A DNA stretch of 64,000 nucleotides from UBA4408 sp002389785 (GTDB lineage: Bacteria > Bacteroidota > Bacteroidia > UBA4408): assembly GCA_035438985.1 (NCBI GenBank), contig DAORJK010000003.1, forward strand, positions 1 through 64,000. Direction: 5' to 3'. The notes beneath the pieces were generated by a model that saw only the letters and a list, made by a program, of their open reading frames with translations, did no database searches and was not told where the DNA came from. Both the position numbers and the translations under genes were made by a program. Below, in pieces: positions 53,004 through 61,513 of this stretch (its first letter is position 1; each line of letters starts with the position of its first letter).

Positions 53004-53399
53004 ATGAAATCCTTTTGTAAAGCTTCCTTTTTACTTTTAATGGCAGTAGCTATACTTGCTTTATCAACAGGTATAACCCTGTTTAAAATGGTGTGCGACA
53101 AAAGTGGAAAGGAATTTATTTCACTCCAACAATTAGACGATTGTTGTGCAGACAAAGCACACAGTGAGACGGAGATCAGTAAAAAGTGTTGCGATATCTC
53201 TTCGCAAACATTTAAGCTTTATTTACTACAAAAATCAGAGTGGAAAACTCCTCTATTTATTTTACAGGCAACTGAACTTGCTTATGTATCGTTAAGTTTA
53301 GTTTCTCTCCCTTCTTACTCCTGCGCTAAATTACCATTCGCCTCGCCCCCTCTGTATGGAAGGCAATTGCTGCATAATATTTCTAAATTATTGATTTGA
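53004..53399 (+). CDS. Small cysteine-pair membrane/periplasmic protein (HYC_CC_PP-like)
   Basis: From ATG 53004 the protein has 131 residues: a signal/anchor helix (about 5-30), then DDCCADK and SKKCCDISS Cys pairs, then a C-terminal SPPLYGRQLL. The CC and PP features and the position before a TonB receptor recall the Bacteroidota HYC_CC_PP family, but the HYC motif is not seen (MVCDKSGK lies in its place). I infer metal, probably copper, handling in the periplasm. A 22-nt palindrome and the receptor gene follow. Confidence 0.65.
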   Translation: MKSFCKASFLLLMAVAILALSTGITLFKMVCDKSGKEFISLQQLDDCCADKAHSETEISKKCCDISSQTFKLYLLQKSEWKTPLFILQATELAYVSLSLVSLPSYSCAKLPFASPPLYGRQLLHNISKLLI

Positions 53400-53469
53400 T
53401 TTAAGCGGATAGTGTTTCAACTATTATCTCTAGATGAACAAATGCTATCCTCATTTAAAAGAAACAAGG

Positions 53470-53491
53470 TGAATGAAACAATTTTCATTCA
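53470..53491. promoter_or_regulatory. 22-nt palindrome upstream of the copper-module TonB receptor
   Basis: TGAATGAAA and TTTCATTCA are perfect 9-bp arms around CAAT, 34 bp before the receptor start. It could be a repressor site, for example for a metal sensor, or an RNA hairpin. No T-run follows, so it is not a simple terminator. Confidence 0.5.
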
Positions 53492-53525
53492 TCACTTTTA
53501 AATCAAAATCAATACTGATAATACA

Positions 53526-55766
53526 ATGAAAATTTTACGATTGTTGCTGCTAAGTATTTTATTGCTGTACGGCAAATCACAAGCTCAAACACGCATAAAA
53601 GGTGAAGTGTTTGAAAACAATAAAAACAAAAAAGAACTACTTAGTGGTGTAAATATTCACCTGCAAAATACTGAGCAAGGAACTGTTAGCGACAGTTCCG
53701 GGAAGTTTGAGTTTATTACGGAAAGTATACTACCACTTCATTTAATTGTAAGCTTCGTTGGTTATACCAGCGATACTCTTGAGGTAACTTCTGATAATGC
53801 TGAGCAACTATCTATACAGTTAAAAAGTAGTGTGCAGTTAAAAGAAGCTATAGTCGTTGGCCGTTCCGATGCAACCAACATTTCAACACTAACACCAATA
53901 AACACCCTGCATATTTCGGGAGCCGAATTGTTGAAAGCCGCTTGTTGCAATTTATCGGAAAGCTTTGAAACCAATCCTGTGGTAGATGTTAATCAAACGG
54001 ATGCTGTTACCGGAGCAAAGCAAATTCAAATGCTGGGATTAGATGGAATTTACACACAAATTCAAGCCGAAAATGTTCCACTCATTAGAGGTTTATCGGC
54101 TAGTTATGGATTAAATTTTACTCCCGGACCTTGGATTGAGTCAATTCAAATTAATAAAGGAGTAGGCTCAGTAATCAATGGTTATGAAAGCATTACCGGG
54201 CAATTGAATATTGAGTTAAAAAAACCGCAAACTGCCGAACCGCTTTTTGTAAATGGCTATGCAAACCATGGAGGAAGAGCTGAACTAAATGTTCAACTTG
54301 CGCATCGCTTTAAAAAAAATGCAAGTTCTGAGTTGTTACTACATGGTAGTTCACAATTTAATAAAAGCGACCACAACCGGGATGGATTTTTAGATCAACC
54401 CTTGTTTAAGCAATTAAATGGTTACCATCGTTGGCATTTTGGAATTCCAAATAAACTGGAAGCGCAAGTAGGTGTTCGTGCCATTTATGAAGATCGACAA
54501 GGAGGACAAACGAATTTTAACTACAAAAAAGATTTTGGTACGAAAAGCTTTTATGGAGTTGGAATTAAGAATACCTTGGTTGAACTATTTACAAAAACAG
54601 GTACAATTAATCGCGCGAAACCCTACCAAAGTTTAGCGCTCATTACCTCTACCCGATTGCATTTGCAAAATGCTTATTTTGGAACAACCACTTACGACGC
54701 CACTCAACGGTCATTTTATGCAAACACTATTTATCAAACTATTATTGGCGATACCCGTCACTATATTCGAAGTGGTGTGAGTTTTAATTACAACGATTAT
54801 TTTGAGAAAATGAATGGAATGCCGATACGTACCGAAGAATTGGTGCCCGGTGCTTACGCTGAATATACCTACAACGATTTGCAACAATTTTCGATGGTTG
54901 CTGGTATTAGAGAAGATTATTTGAGCTCACAAGGCTGGCACTTTACACCTCGTTTACACTTAAAATATAATTTTACACAATTAACTTCTCTGCGCTTGAG
55001 CGGTGGAAAAGGTTGGCGAACTGCTCGTATATACGCTGAAAACACAACTGCATTTGTTTCTTCAAGAAAAATAGTTGTTTCGAATAACCTACTTCCTGAA
55101 ACCGGGTGGAATTTCGGTACTAATTTTACACACAAATTCAGATTAGTAGGCCGCGATGCGGTTGTTAATTTTGATTATTACTATACCTTTTTTGAAAACC
55201 AGGTAGTAGTTGACCGAGAAGATGTGCATGAAATTAGATTTTATAATTTGCAGGGTTCCTCGTTTGCACATTATTTACAAGGAGAAATTACATTGGAGCC
55301 GATTGCCAATTTTACTGTAATGCTGGCCTATAAGCACGCTGAAGCTTTTACGAATTACAGTGGCACCTTGCGTCAGCGTCCTTTTGTGCCACGTGATAAA
55401 GGTTTGGTTAACATGGAATACAAAAGCGCTAACAAAAAATGGAGTATTAATAGTACTTTTAAGGTAATAGGATATAGTCGAATTCCATCAGGAGGATTAG
55501 TACATCATGGATATGCAATTGCCGATCGTTCAAAACCATTTGTATTTATTAATTCACAAGTGAGTTACTTTTTACCGAAACTAGACATTTACCTTGGTGC
55601 CGAAAACATTGGAAATTATGTTCAACATCATCCTATCATTGCTTCCGATGAGCCTTTTAGTTCGAGCTTTGATGCTTCACTTGTTTGGGGGCCAACCATG
55701 GGAAGATTGTTTTATTTGGGATTTAGATGGAATCCTTTTTCAGAGAAAAACGCTAACAAACAATAA
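53526..55766 (+). CDS. TonB-dependent receptor, probable metal (copper) uptake
   Basis: This 746-aa outer-membrane protein has a signal peptide (MKILRLLLLSILLLYGKSQAQ), a carboxypeptidase-regulatory-like domain (about 22-105), a plug and a barrel. The plug carries a Cys pair (Cys140-Cys141 in LLKAACCNLSESFE) followed by NPVVDVNQTDAVTGAKQIQMLGL. This CCNLSESFETNP-type plug is found in Bacteroidota receptors next to heavy-metal proteins. No SusD is present. It lies between a Cys-pair protein and a CxxC metal protein; with the downstream lysyl oxidase, copper is the favoured substrate, by inference. Confidence 0.85.
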   Translation: MKILRLLLLSILLLYGKSQAQTRIKGEVFENNKNKKELLSGVNIHLQNTEQGTVSDSSGKFEFITESILPLHLIVSFVGYTSDTLEVTSDNAEQLSIQLKSSVQLKEAIVVGRSDATNISTLTPINTLHISGAELLKAACCNLSESFETNPVVDVNQTDAVTGAKQIQMLGLDGIYTQIQAENVPLIRGLSASYGLNFTPGPWIESIQINKGVGSVINGYESITGQLNIELKKPQTAEPLFVNGYANHGGRAELNVQLAHRFKKNASSELLLHGSSQFNKSDHNRDGFLDQPLFKQLNGYHRWHFGIPNKLEAQVGVRAIYEDRQGGQTNFNYKKDFGTKSFYGVGIKNTLVELFTKTGTINRAKPYQSLALITSTRLHLQNAYFGTTTYDATQRSFYANTIYQTIIGDTRHYIRSGVSFNYNDYFEKMNGMPIRTEELVPGAYAEYTYNDLQQFSMVAGIREDYLSSQGWHFTPRLHLKYNFTQLTSLRLSGGKGWRTARIYAENTTAFVSSRKIVVSNNLLPETGWNFGTNFTHKFRLVGRDAVVNFDYYYTFFENQVVVDREDVHEIRFYNLQGSSFAHYLQGEITLEPIANFTVMLAYKHAEAFTNYSGTLRQRPFVPRDKGLVNMEYKSANKKWSINSTFKVIGYSRIPSGGLVHHGYAIADRSKPFVFINSQVSYFLPKLDIYLGAENIGNYVQHHPIIASDEPFSSSFDASLVWGPTMGRLFYLGFRWNPFSEKNANKQ

Positions 55767-55821
55767 ACAATTTTAACTATTAATTTTAATTACTAATTCA
55801 TACAACTAACACTTCTCAAAA

Positions 55822-56166
55822 ATGAAAAAAATACTAAGCATCACCTTGCTGTTAATTTGCTCCTATACTTTTGCGCAAAACAAAAAATCAGCCGTACTTG
55901 TAATAAAAACTTCTGCAGAATGCGATCAATGTAAAAAGCGCATTGAATCGAATTTGATGTATGAAAAAGGAGTAAAGTTTTGCAAACTCGACGTTCCGAG
56001 CAAGAATTTAACGGTGACTTACAATCCTGAAAAAATTCAGCCCGAACAACTTAAAAAAGCGATTAGTAAATTGGGATATGATGCCGATGAACTAAAGGCT
56101 GATTCGCTCGCCTATTCTAAATTACCGGAATGTTGTAAAAGTGGGAATGGGAATCATCATGAATGA
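55822..56166 (+). CDS. Periplasmic heavy-metal-associated (HMA) domain protein
   Basis: This 114-aa protein has a signal peptide (MKKILSITLLLICSYTFAQ) and one HMA ferredoxin-like domain. Its metal site is Cys34-x-x-Cys37 in SAECDQCKKRIE, with the later family phrase LTVTYNPEKIQPEQLKKAISKLGYDAD. The C-terminus adds ECC (Cys104-Cys105) and a terminal NHHE, further possible Cu ligands. It probably shuttles Cu(I) in the periplasm. It is 55 bp after the receptor and 45 bp before the lysyl oxidase homologue. Confidence 0.88.
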   Translation: MKKILSITLLLICSYTFAQNKKSAVLVIKTSAECDQCKKRIESNLMYEKGVKFCKLDVPSKNLTVTYNPEKIQPEQLKKAISKLGYDADELKADSLAYSKLPECCKSGNGNHHE

Positions 56167-56211
56167 TGGTTGAATTATAAAAAATAAATATCTTGCATCA
56201 AAATAAAACCC

Positions 56212-58299
56212 ATGAACAAGCTATTTACTTTACTTACTTTTATTATTCCAGGATATGCAATGGCACAATGCACTACCACAAATGGTATAGGCTGTCAGTG
56301 TCCCGATGGTATTTCAACCAATTGTGATTTATTGCCGGATATAATGGTAAGTGAGTATGCTTTTCAAACTTATCAGGGAGGCCCCAATGAGTATCCACAA
56401 ACAAATGCCGGAACTAGTGTTACAGGTCAGGGTCCCGACGATGGGCGATTGCGTTTATCTGCCTCTACTCCAAATGTTGGGAGAGGCGCATTAGAAATTC
56501 GCGCAGTAGATGCAAGTGGTAAACGTTGGTTTATTTGTGGAACCGATACATTTTCAATTAACGACCCCAATGCCAACACGCAATTTACTTGTCCAAACGG
56601 AAATCCTAATCCTCGCCAATTGCTAAAACAACGGGTGTACCATAAAAACGGGAATGCCATGACTTATACCGAGCGTTTTGCAGGAAGCATGACTTATCAT
56701 CCTACCCATGGGCATTACCATGTTGACGATTGGGAAATTATGACCATTCGTATTCAAGATACTATGGAAGCTAATCCATTAAAATGGCCCATCGTTGGAA
56801 CCGGTCATAAAGTAGGATTTTGTGTAGAAGATTATCAAAGTTGCGCTACTGCCAATGGACATTGTAAAGATTCTTTAGGTAACACTATTACCAACAACAT
56901 TATTAATTTAGGACATGGTGGTGGAAACTATGGGTGCGGAAATATTTTTCAGGGAATTACTGTTGGATATACCGATATTTATTGGGAAACCTTGGATGGT
57001 CAATGGATCTACATTGCACCGGGAACTTGCAACGGTCAATATTACGTAGTAATTCAGGTTGATCCACAGAACTTTTTTCTAGAATCAAATGAAAACAATA
57101 ACTACTTTGCATCACCCATTCAACTTACCCAGCAAAACCCGGCTGGTAGTCCGGTTATTGAAATACAATCGAATAAAAATTCTGCCACAGTTTGTGCCGG
57201 CGATAGTGTTGAATTAACTGCTACTGCAGGCTCATCCATTTTGTGGAGCACCGGTGCAACAACTCAAAAAATTAAAGTTCCTTCCAGCAATGCCACATAC
57301 ACAGTGCATGTTACCAATTATTGCGGAACCGATTCGGCAAGTTATACATTAAGTGAAGTACCTGCTTCTGCAACACCTGTTACTACAGGCGATACAGTGT
57401 ATGTATCCGGAAATGCCACATTAATAGCCAATGGAAATGGTACTATAAAATGGTACAATGCTGCCGGTAATTACCTAGCAACAGGCGATACCTTTGTTAC
57501 ACCAACCATTACTTCTTCAACAACCTATTATGCCGAAAATTCGGTAACACACATCGATACTGCCTTTGCTTATCCGCATACCAATGCACTTGGGGCAGCC
57601 AATTATGTAAACACCGCACAGTACGAGCTATTTTATGCCAATGTTGATTTTGATTTGTTGCGTGTAAAAATATATGCACAAAATGCGGGAACCATTACAG
57701 TGCAACTCACCAACAATGTGGGTACTGTTTTGCAAAGCACTACAGCTAGTGTAATTGCAGGATTAAATTACGTAAATTTAAATTTTTCGGTTGTGGGTGG
57801 GAGCTATTATCGATTAACTTATCCGGGAGGAAGTGTGTATATGTTACGCAACAATTCGGCGAATGTTAGTTATCCTTATGGTGTACCGGGTGTAGTTACT
57901 TTAACCGGTTCATCGGCAGGTGCTTCGTATTATTACTTTTTTTACGATTGGAAAATTGCTACTGCATCAAGTACTTGTCCAAGCCCCAGAGTTCCTGTTT
58001 TGGCTTATGTTGATGTAACTACCGATATGTCAAAATATATTTTGTTTGACCGTTCATTAAGTGTATATCCTAATCCTTCAAAAGGAATTTTCACACTCGA
58101 ATTTAATTCGCCGGTAAATGCAGCAACTACAGTTCAAATTTCGGATATTGTTGGTCGAGTAATTTCAGAACAGCAGCTGGTTTCAGCTCAAGGACGTTCA
58201 GTTGTTTCGTTAACTACTGTGCCATTGCAAAAAGGAGTTTATTCGTTGCGGGTTACCAGTGATAAAAAGCACTATTTCAGGAAGCTGATAGTAGAGTAA
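56212..58299 (+). CDS. Secreted lysyl oxidase homologue with Ig-like region and T9SS sorting domain
   Basis: This 695-aa protein has a signal peptide (to AMAQ, ~19). Residues about 30-305 match the lysyl oxidase catalytic domain: HPTHGHYHVDDW with His163, 166, 168 and 170 aligning with the WHSCHQHYH copper site; GHKVGFCVEDY with Lys200; and GYTDIYWETLDGQWIYI with Tyr257. Lys200/Tyr257 correspond to the residues that form the LTQ cofactor in animal LOX. The end matches too (NGQYYVVIQVDPQ ... ESNENNNYF). An extra Cys-containing stretch (about 209-245) lies between them. Ig-like modules and a T9SS type A domain (LSVYPNPSKGIFTLEF) follow. LOX oxidises lysyl side chains to aldehydes for cross-linking; the substrate here is unknown. 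Confidence 0.85.
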   Translation: MNKLFTLLTFIIPGYAMAQCTTTNGIGCQCPDGISTNCDLLPDIMVSEYAFQTYQGGPNEYPQTNAGTSVTGQGPDDGRLRLSASTPNVGRGALEIRAVDASGKRWFICGTDTFSINDPNANTQFTCPNGNPNPRQLLKQRVYHKNGNAMTYTERFAGSMTYHPTHGHYHVDDWEIMTIRIQDTMEANPLKWPIVGTGHKVGFCVEDYQSCATANGHCKDSLGNTITNNIINLGHGGGNYGCGNIFQGITVGYTDIYWETLDGQWIYIAPGTCNGQYYVVIQVDPQNFFLESNENNNYFASPIQLTQQNPAGSPVIEIQSNKNSATVCAGDSVELTATAGSSILWSTGATTQKIKVPSSNATYTVHVTNYCGTDSASYTLSEVPASATPVTTGDTVYVSGNATLIANGNGTIKWYNAAGNYLATGDTFVTPTITSSTTYYAENSVTHIDTAFAYPHTNALGAANYVNTAQYELFYANVDFDLLRVKIYAQNAGTITVQLTNNVGTVLQSTTASVIAGLNYVNLNFSVVGGSYYRLTYPGGSVYMLRNNSANVSYPYGVPGVVTLTGSSAGASYYYFFYDWKIATASSTCPSPRVPVLAYVDVTTDMSKYILFDRSLSVYPNPSKGIFTLEFNSPVNAATTVQISDIVGRVISEQQLVSAQGRSVVSLTTVPLQKGVYSLRVTSDKKHYFRKLIVE

Positions 58300-58371
58300 G
58301 TTACGCTACTATTTACACTGCTAAATAAAGCCACTAAAAGGATTTCTATTGAATGAGAATGCCATTGTTCA

Positions 58372-59073
58372 TCATTGATGAATCTGATAAAGAACATCGA
58401 GTGACTTGATGTTTTTGAATCCTTCTAAATGCAACTCAAAATACAGCATCAGTTTAGCCAGCAGAGTTTTTCGCTCTTCGCGATTCAAAGCTGTTTGCTG
58501 CTTCAAATTCAGGGTGTTGTAGAGTAACCGGGCCTGTTCAGTATCAAGCGAAAGGGGACTTATGTGGCTTGTAAATGTTCCTTCTTGTAAATCGAAATAC
58601 GGTTCAGTTAAACTCCATTTACCCTGCGGGTAAAATCCTAAATAGCGTGTAAAACCTACTAAAAAATTTAGGTGGAAATTGGGATTCAAAGGTTCCGTAA
58701 TTTCGAGTTCGAGGATACTTTTATGCAGAAAAGTAAATAGGTCCGTATTGGCTTCTTCTTCCCGAATTGCCTTATAAATTACTTCGTTTAAAAACAACAA
58801 AACAGCACCTTTGCTAAAATCGGTATGCACTTTCAACAGGGGGGCTACAAGTTGTATTTCCTTGGGTCGAATTAGTTTAGTTCCTTCTTTATGATTGGCA
58901 TGGAGTTCGAGTAAACTTAGGGGTAAAAAAAAAGCAGCTTTTGATTTCTTTCCATGCACACCGCCAATGATATATGTTTTTAAACCGAATTGCTCGGTAT
59001 AACATTTTACAATGAGGCTATTTTCCGCATATTTAGTTGCTTTAAGTACAATTGCTTTAGTACTGCTCAACAT
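58372..59073 (-). CDS. recO: DNA repair protein RecO
   Basis: This 233-aa recombination mediator loads RecA onto SSB-coated DNA with RecR. It has the N-terminal OB-fold start STKAIVLKATKYAENSLIVKCYTEQFGLKTYIIGG (recognised by AIVLKATKYAENSLIV) and the helical C-domain FLVGFTRYLGFYPQG. The zinc-finger cysteines of some RecO proteins are absent, as often in Bacteroidota. It is 9 bp downstream of porZ, so probably co-transcribed. Confidence 0.93.
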   Translation of the reverse strand: MLSSTKAIVLKATKYAENSLIVKCYTEQFGLKTYIIGGVHGKKSKAAFFLPLSLLELHANHKEGTKLIRPKEIQLVAPLLKVHTDFSKGAVLLFLNEVIYKAIREEEANTDLFTFLHKSILELEITEPLNPNFHLNFLVGFTRYLGFYPQGKWSLTEPYFDLQEGTFTSHISPLSLDTEQARLLYNTLNLKQQTALNREERKTLLAKLMLYFELHLEGFKNIKSLDVLYQIHQ

Positions 59074-59082
59074 GCGGCTTCA

Positions 59083-61428
59083 TTAATTAACTATTAAAAT
59101 TTTAGTTGAACATGATTCAGAACCATCGGCAGCTGTGCTAAATACCATGTATACACCCGATGCAGCTTTCTCGCCTTTCAAATTTTTTCCGTTCCAAATA
59201 GCTTGACCACCTAATGCTTTAGTTTGATAGATTAAGGAGCCACTCACGTCGGTAATTTTTACGCTAGCATCTTGGGTTAATCCTTTAATTGCTACAACCC
59301 CTTCATACTTATTGTATACAGGATTAGGGAAAGCAAAAATATCACAGCTTTCAACACCTTCGGTAGCCGTGCTTCGGTACGAAATAATTCCTAAATCGGT
59401 GCCTATAAATACTTCCCCGTCTTCAGGATTAATTGCCAAAGAACTAATTCCATTTGAAAACAAAGGACTGTTTTCTTTTGTAAAATGCTCAAGTTGCTGA
59501 GTACCGTCGCTACTCATAAAATAAACGCCGCTATTGAGTGTGCCAATCCATTTTCGGTTAGCACCATCAACAGCTATTGCTGTAACTATTTCAGTTTCGA
59601 GCAAGTATTGAATATTACCATCCTGCTCAATTTTAATTTGTTGCGCATCGTAATTTTCGTTCGAAAAAACAGCGTCAGGTGAATAAAACACACAAATTCC
59701 TTTGTCGGTTCCAACCCAAACTTCGCCATTTTTGTCTTCCGCAATTGAAAAAATTTCGGAACCACAAATTGCACCTCTGCCCGGACTGAATGTAAGTTTC
59801 TTTACCTTATCGTCATTCACATAATCGAGTGTATTGTTGTCGTCAAACACTAAAATTCCAGGTTCATTCGTTGCACGAGGCAGCACTACCCATTTTTTAT
59901 TGGATTGAGTAATAAGCAATGCACCTGCATCGCGCGCTGTAATTTCCGAATTGATGGTTGTATTGAAACTTTTCCAAGTACCGTCCTTTTTAAATACATT
60001 TAGAAGTGTGCTAGTAAATGGATTCACAACCCATAAATTTCCTTCGCTATCATAGCTCAATCCACTAACCCAAACGCCGGGATTTTCAGGTCGGTACTTT
60101 ATGGTGCTATTGGTATTGTTGTAAATTTTAACAATTTGTTCGGTATTGCTATCAAACTCAATCAAACCCTGATACCAGGAAGTGGCAAAAACACGATTTG
60201 GATTGGTTGGACTTTGCAATACATACAGCATATCTTTTGCAAACTGAATTGTTGAATCTCTTACAAACTGCGCCGATTTTGACGCCCAGGTATTGTCGAT
60301 AAAAGATGAAATACCTTCCTCGTGCCCTACTCCACTCCATGCATCATCAACTCCACCGGGAGCAACCCATAGTCGATTTTGAGAGTAACTCATCGAATAT
60401 ACATTGTTGGTGATTGGTCCGGAAGGAGAGCGATATACAAAATGATACGGTACATCATTTTCAACAAGTCCGCTTCGTAAATCGGCAATCCAGGTACTAT
60501 TATCCTTATCAACCAACACATCGTTAGGTGCTGCAAAAAAAGGATATTTATTAGGGTAATTGTAGCCCCCGCCTAAAAAGTTTACTTGATTTTTATTAAC
60601 GTCTCTCACACTGGTACCATAAGGATACAGGATGAACAAATTATTTCCATATACACGCAAACGAACCCTTTCAAGTACCTCGTTATCGTAAGGACTCCAC
60701 TTATTGCTATCAACATCGCACTGGTAAATTTTTCCGGGTTTTACGGGTTTGTTTACGATAAACTTATGATCGTATACCACTATCGAATTGTAGGTAGTAG
60801 TAGGCAATCCGGTTCGTTTTTTCCAATTTGTTGGATTGGCTAGGTTGGGATTATTCTTAGCAGCATAGTAAATTCCTTGATCGGTGGCCGCATAAAATGT
60901 ATCGCGAAACAACATTAAATCGTTCACATTTTGGTTAATGATGGCAAGGTAATAAGTATCCTTAATTTCCTTCTTCACTAAATCAAGCACTACAATTCCA
61001 AAGCCGCAACCCAGGTACACATAAGTATCACCAATGTAAATGGTATTAATGTTTTTACTGCCCGACATGGTGCTTCGCTTGATATCCGCAATGTTCAATA
61101 TTCGATCGTTTTGAATTAAGTCGATATTAGCATTGGAGTAAGCCACTATTAACGTGCGTGTTCGCGCATCGTAGTTGATGGTATTAATGCCTACATCCGA
61201 CAAGCCATTCACTTTACTTACACGATTGCTGCTGCCATCGGTTTTGTCATAGTAAAATAAATTACCATCTGCCACGCAGTAAATGCGATTTTCGGCTTCA
61301 GCTATTCGTGTGGCTTTGTTATACGATAAATGATCGCGCCAATGCCCAATTGCTATCTGTGCTTGCAAGGTATAGGTAGCAATACAAAGCAAAATGGTTA
61401 AGAGAAAGTAATTGTAAGTAATTTTCAT
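59083..61428 (-). CDS. porZ: Type IX secretion system protein PorZ-like (beta-propeller, T9SS C-terminal domain)
   Basis: This 781-aa protein has a signal peptide ending YTLQAQ, then the PorZ-type start IAIGHWRDHLSYNKATRIAEA. Two propeller regions follow, with repeats such as VSKVNGLSDVGINTI, NLWVVNPFTSTL and EVWVGTDKGICVF. A C-terminal sorting-like domain follows (IFAFPNPVYNKYEGVVAI ... VKITDVSGSLIYQ). PorZ belongs to the cell-surface attachment complex that processes T9SS cargo and links it to A-LPS. Its presence fits the many cargo genes in the window. It precedes recO. Confidence 0.88.
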   Translation of the reverse strand: MKITYNYFLLTILLCIATYTLQAQIAIGHWRDHLSYNKATRIAEAENRIYCVADGNLFYYDKTDGSSNRVSKVNGLSDVGINTINYDARTRTLIVAYSNANIDLIQNDRILNIADIKRSTMSGSKNINTIYIGDTYVYLGCGFGIVVLDLVKKEIKDTYYLAIINQNVNDLMLFRDTFYAATDQGIYYAAKNNPNLANPTNWKKRTGLPTTTYNSIVVYDHKFIVNKPVKPGKIYQCDVDSNKWSPYDNEVLERVRLRVYGNNLFILYPYGTSVRDVNKNQVNFLGGGYNYPNKYPFFAAPNDVLVDKDNSTWIADLRSGLVENDVPYHFVYRSPSGPITNNVYSMSYSQNRLWVAPGGVDDAWSGVGHEEGISSFIDNTWASKSAQFVRDSTIQFAKDMLYVLQSPTNPNRVFATSWYQGLIEFDSNTEQIVKIYNNTNSTIKYRPENPGVWVSGLSYDSEGNLWVVNPFTSTLLNVFKKDGTWKSFNTTINSEITARDAGALLITQSNKKWVVLPRATNEPGILVFDDNNTLDYVNDDKVKKLTFSPGRGAICGSEIFSIAEDKNGEVWVGTDKGICVFYSPDAVFSNENYDAQQIKIEQDGNIQYLLETEIVTAIAVDGANRKWIGTLNSGVYFMSSDGTQQLEHFTKENSPLFSNGISSLAINPEDGEVFIGTDLGIISYRSTATEGVESCDIFAFPNPVYNKYEGVVAIKGLTQDASVKITDVSGSLIYQTKALGGQAIWNGKNLKGEKAASGVYMVFSTAADGSESCSTKILIVN

Positions 61429-61513
61429 TCGCGCAAATTTATTGGTTTTAGCTGATTATTACTAACGCATGAAAGCCTATTTTATTGTATGATTTTATGA
61501 CTCTGCACTAGGC

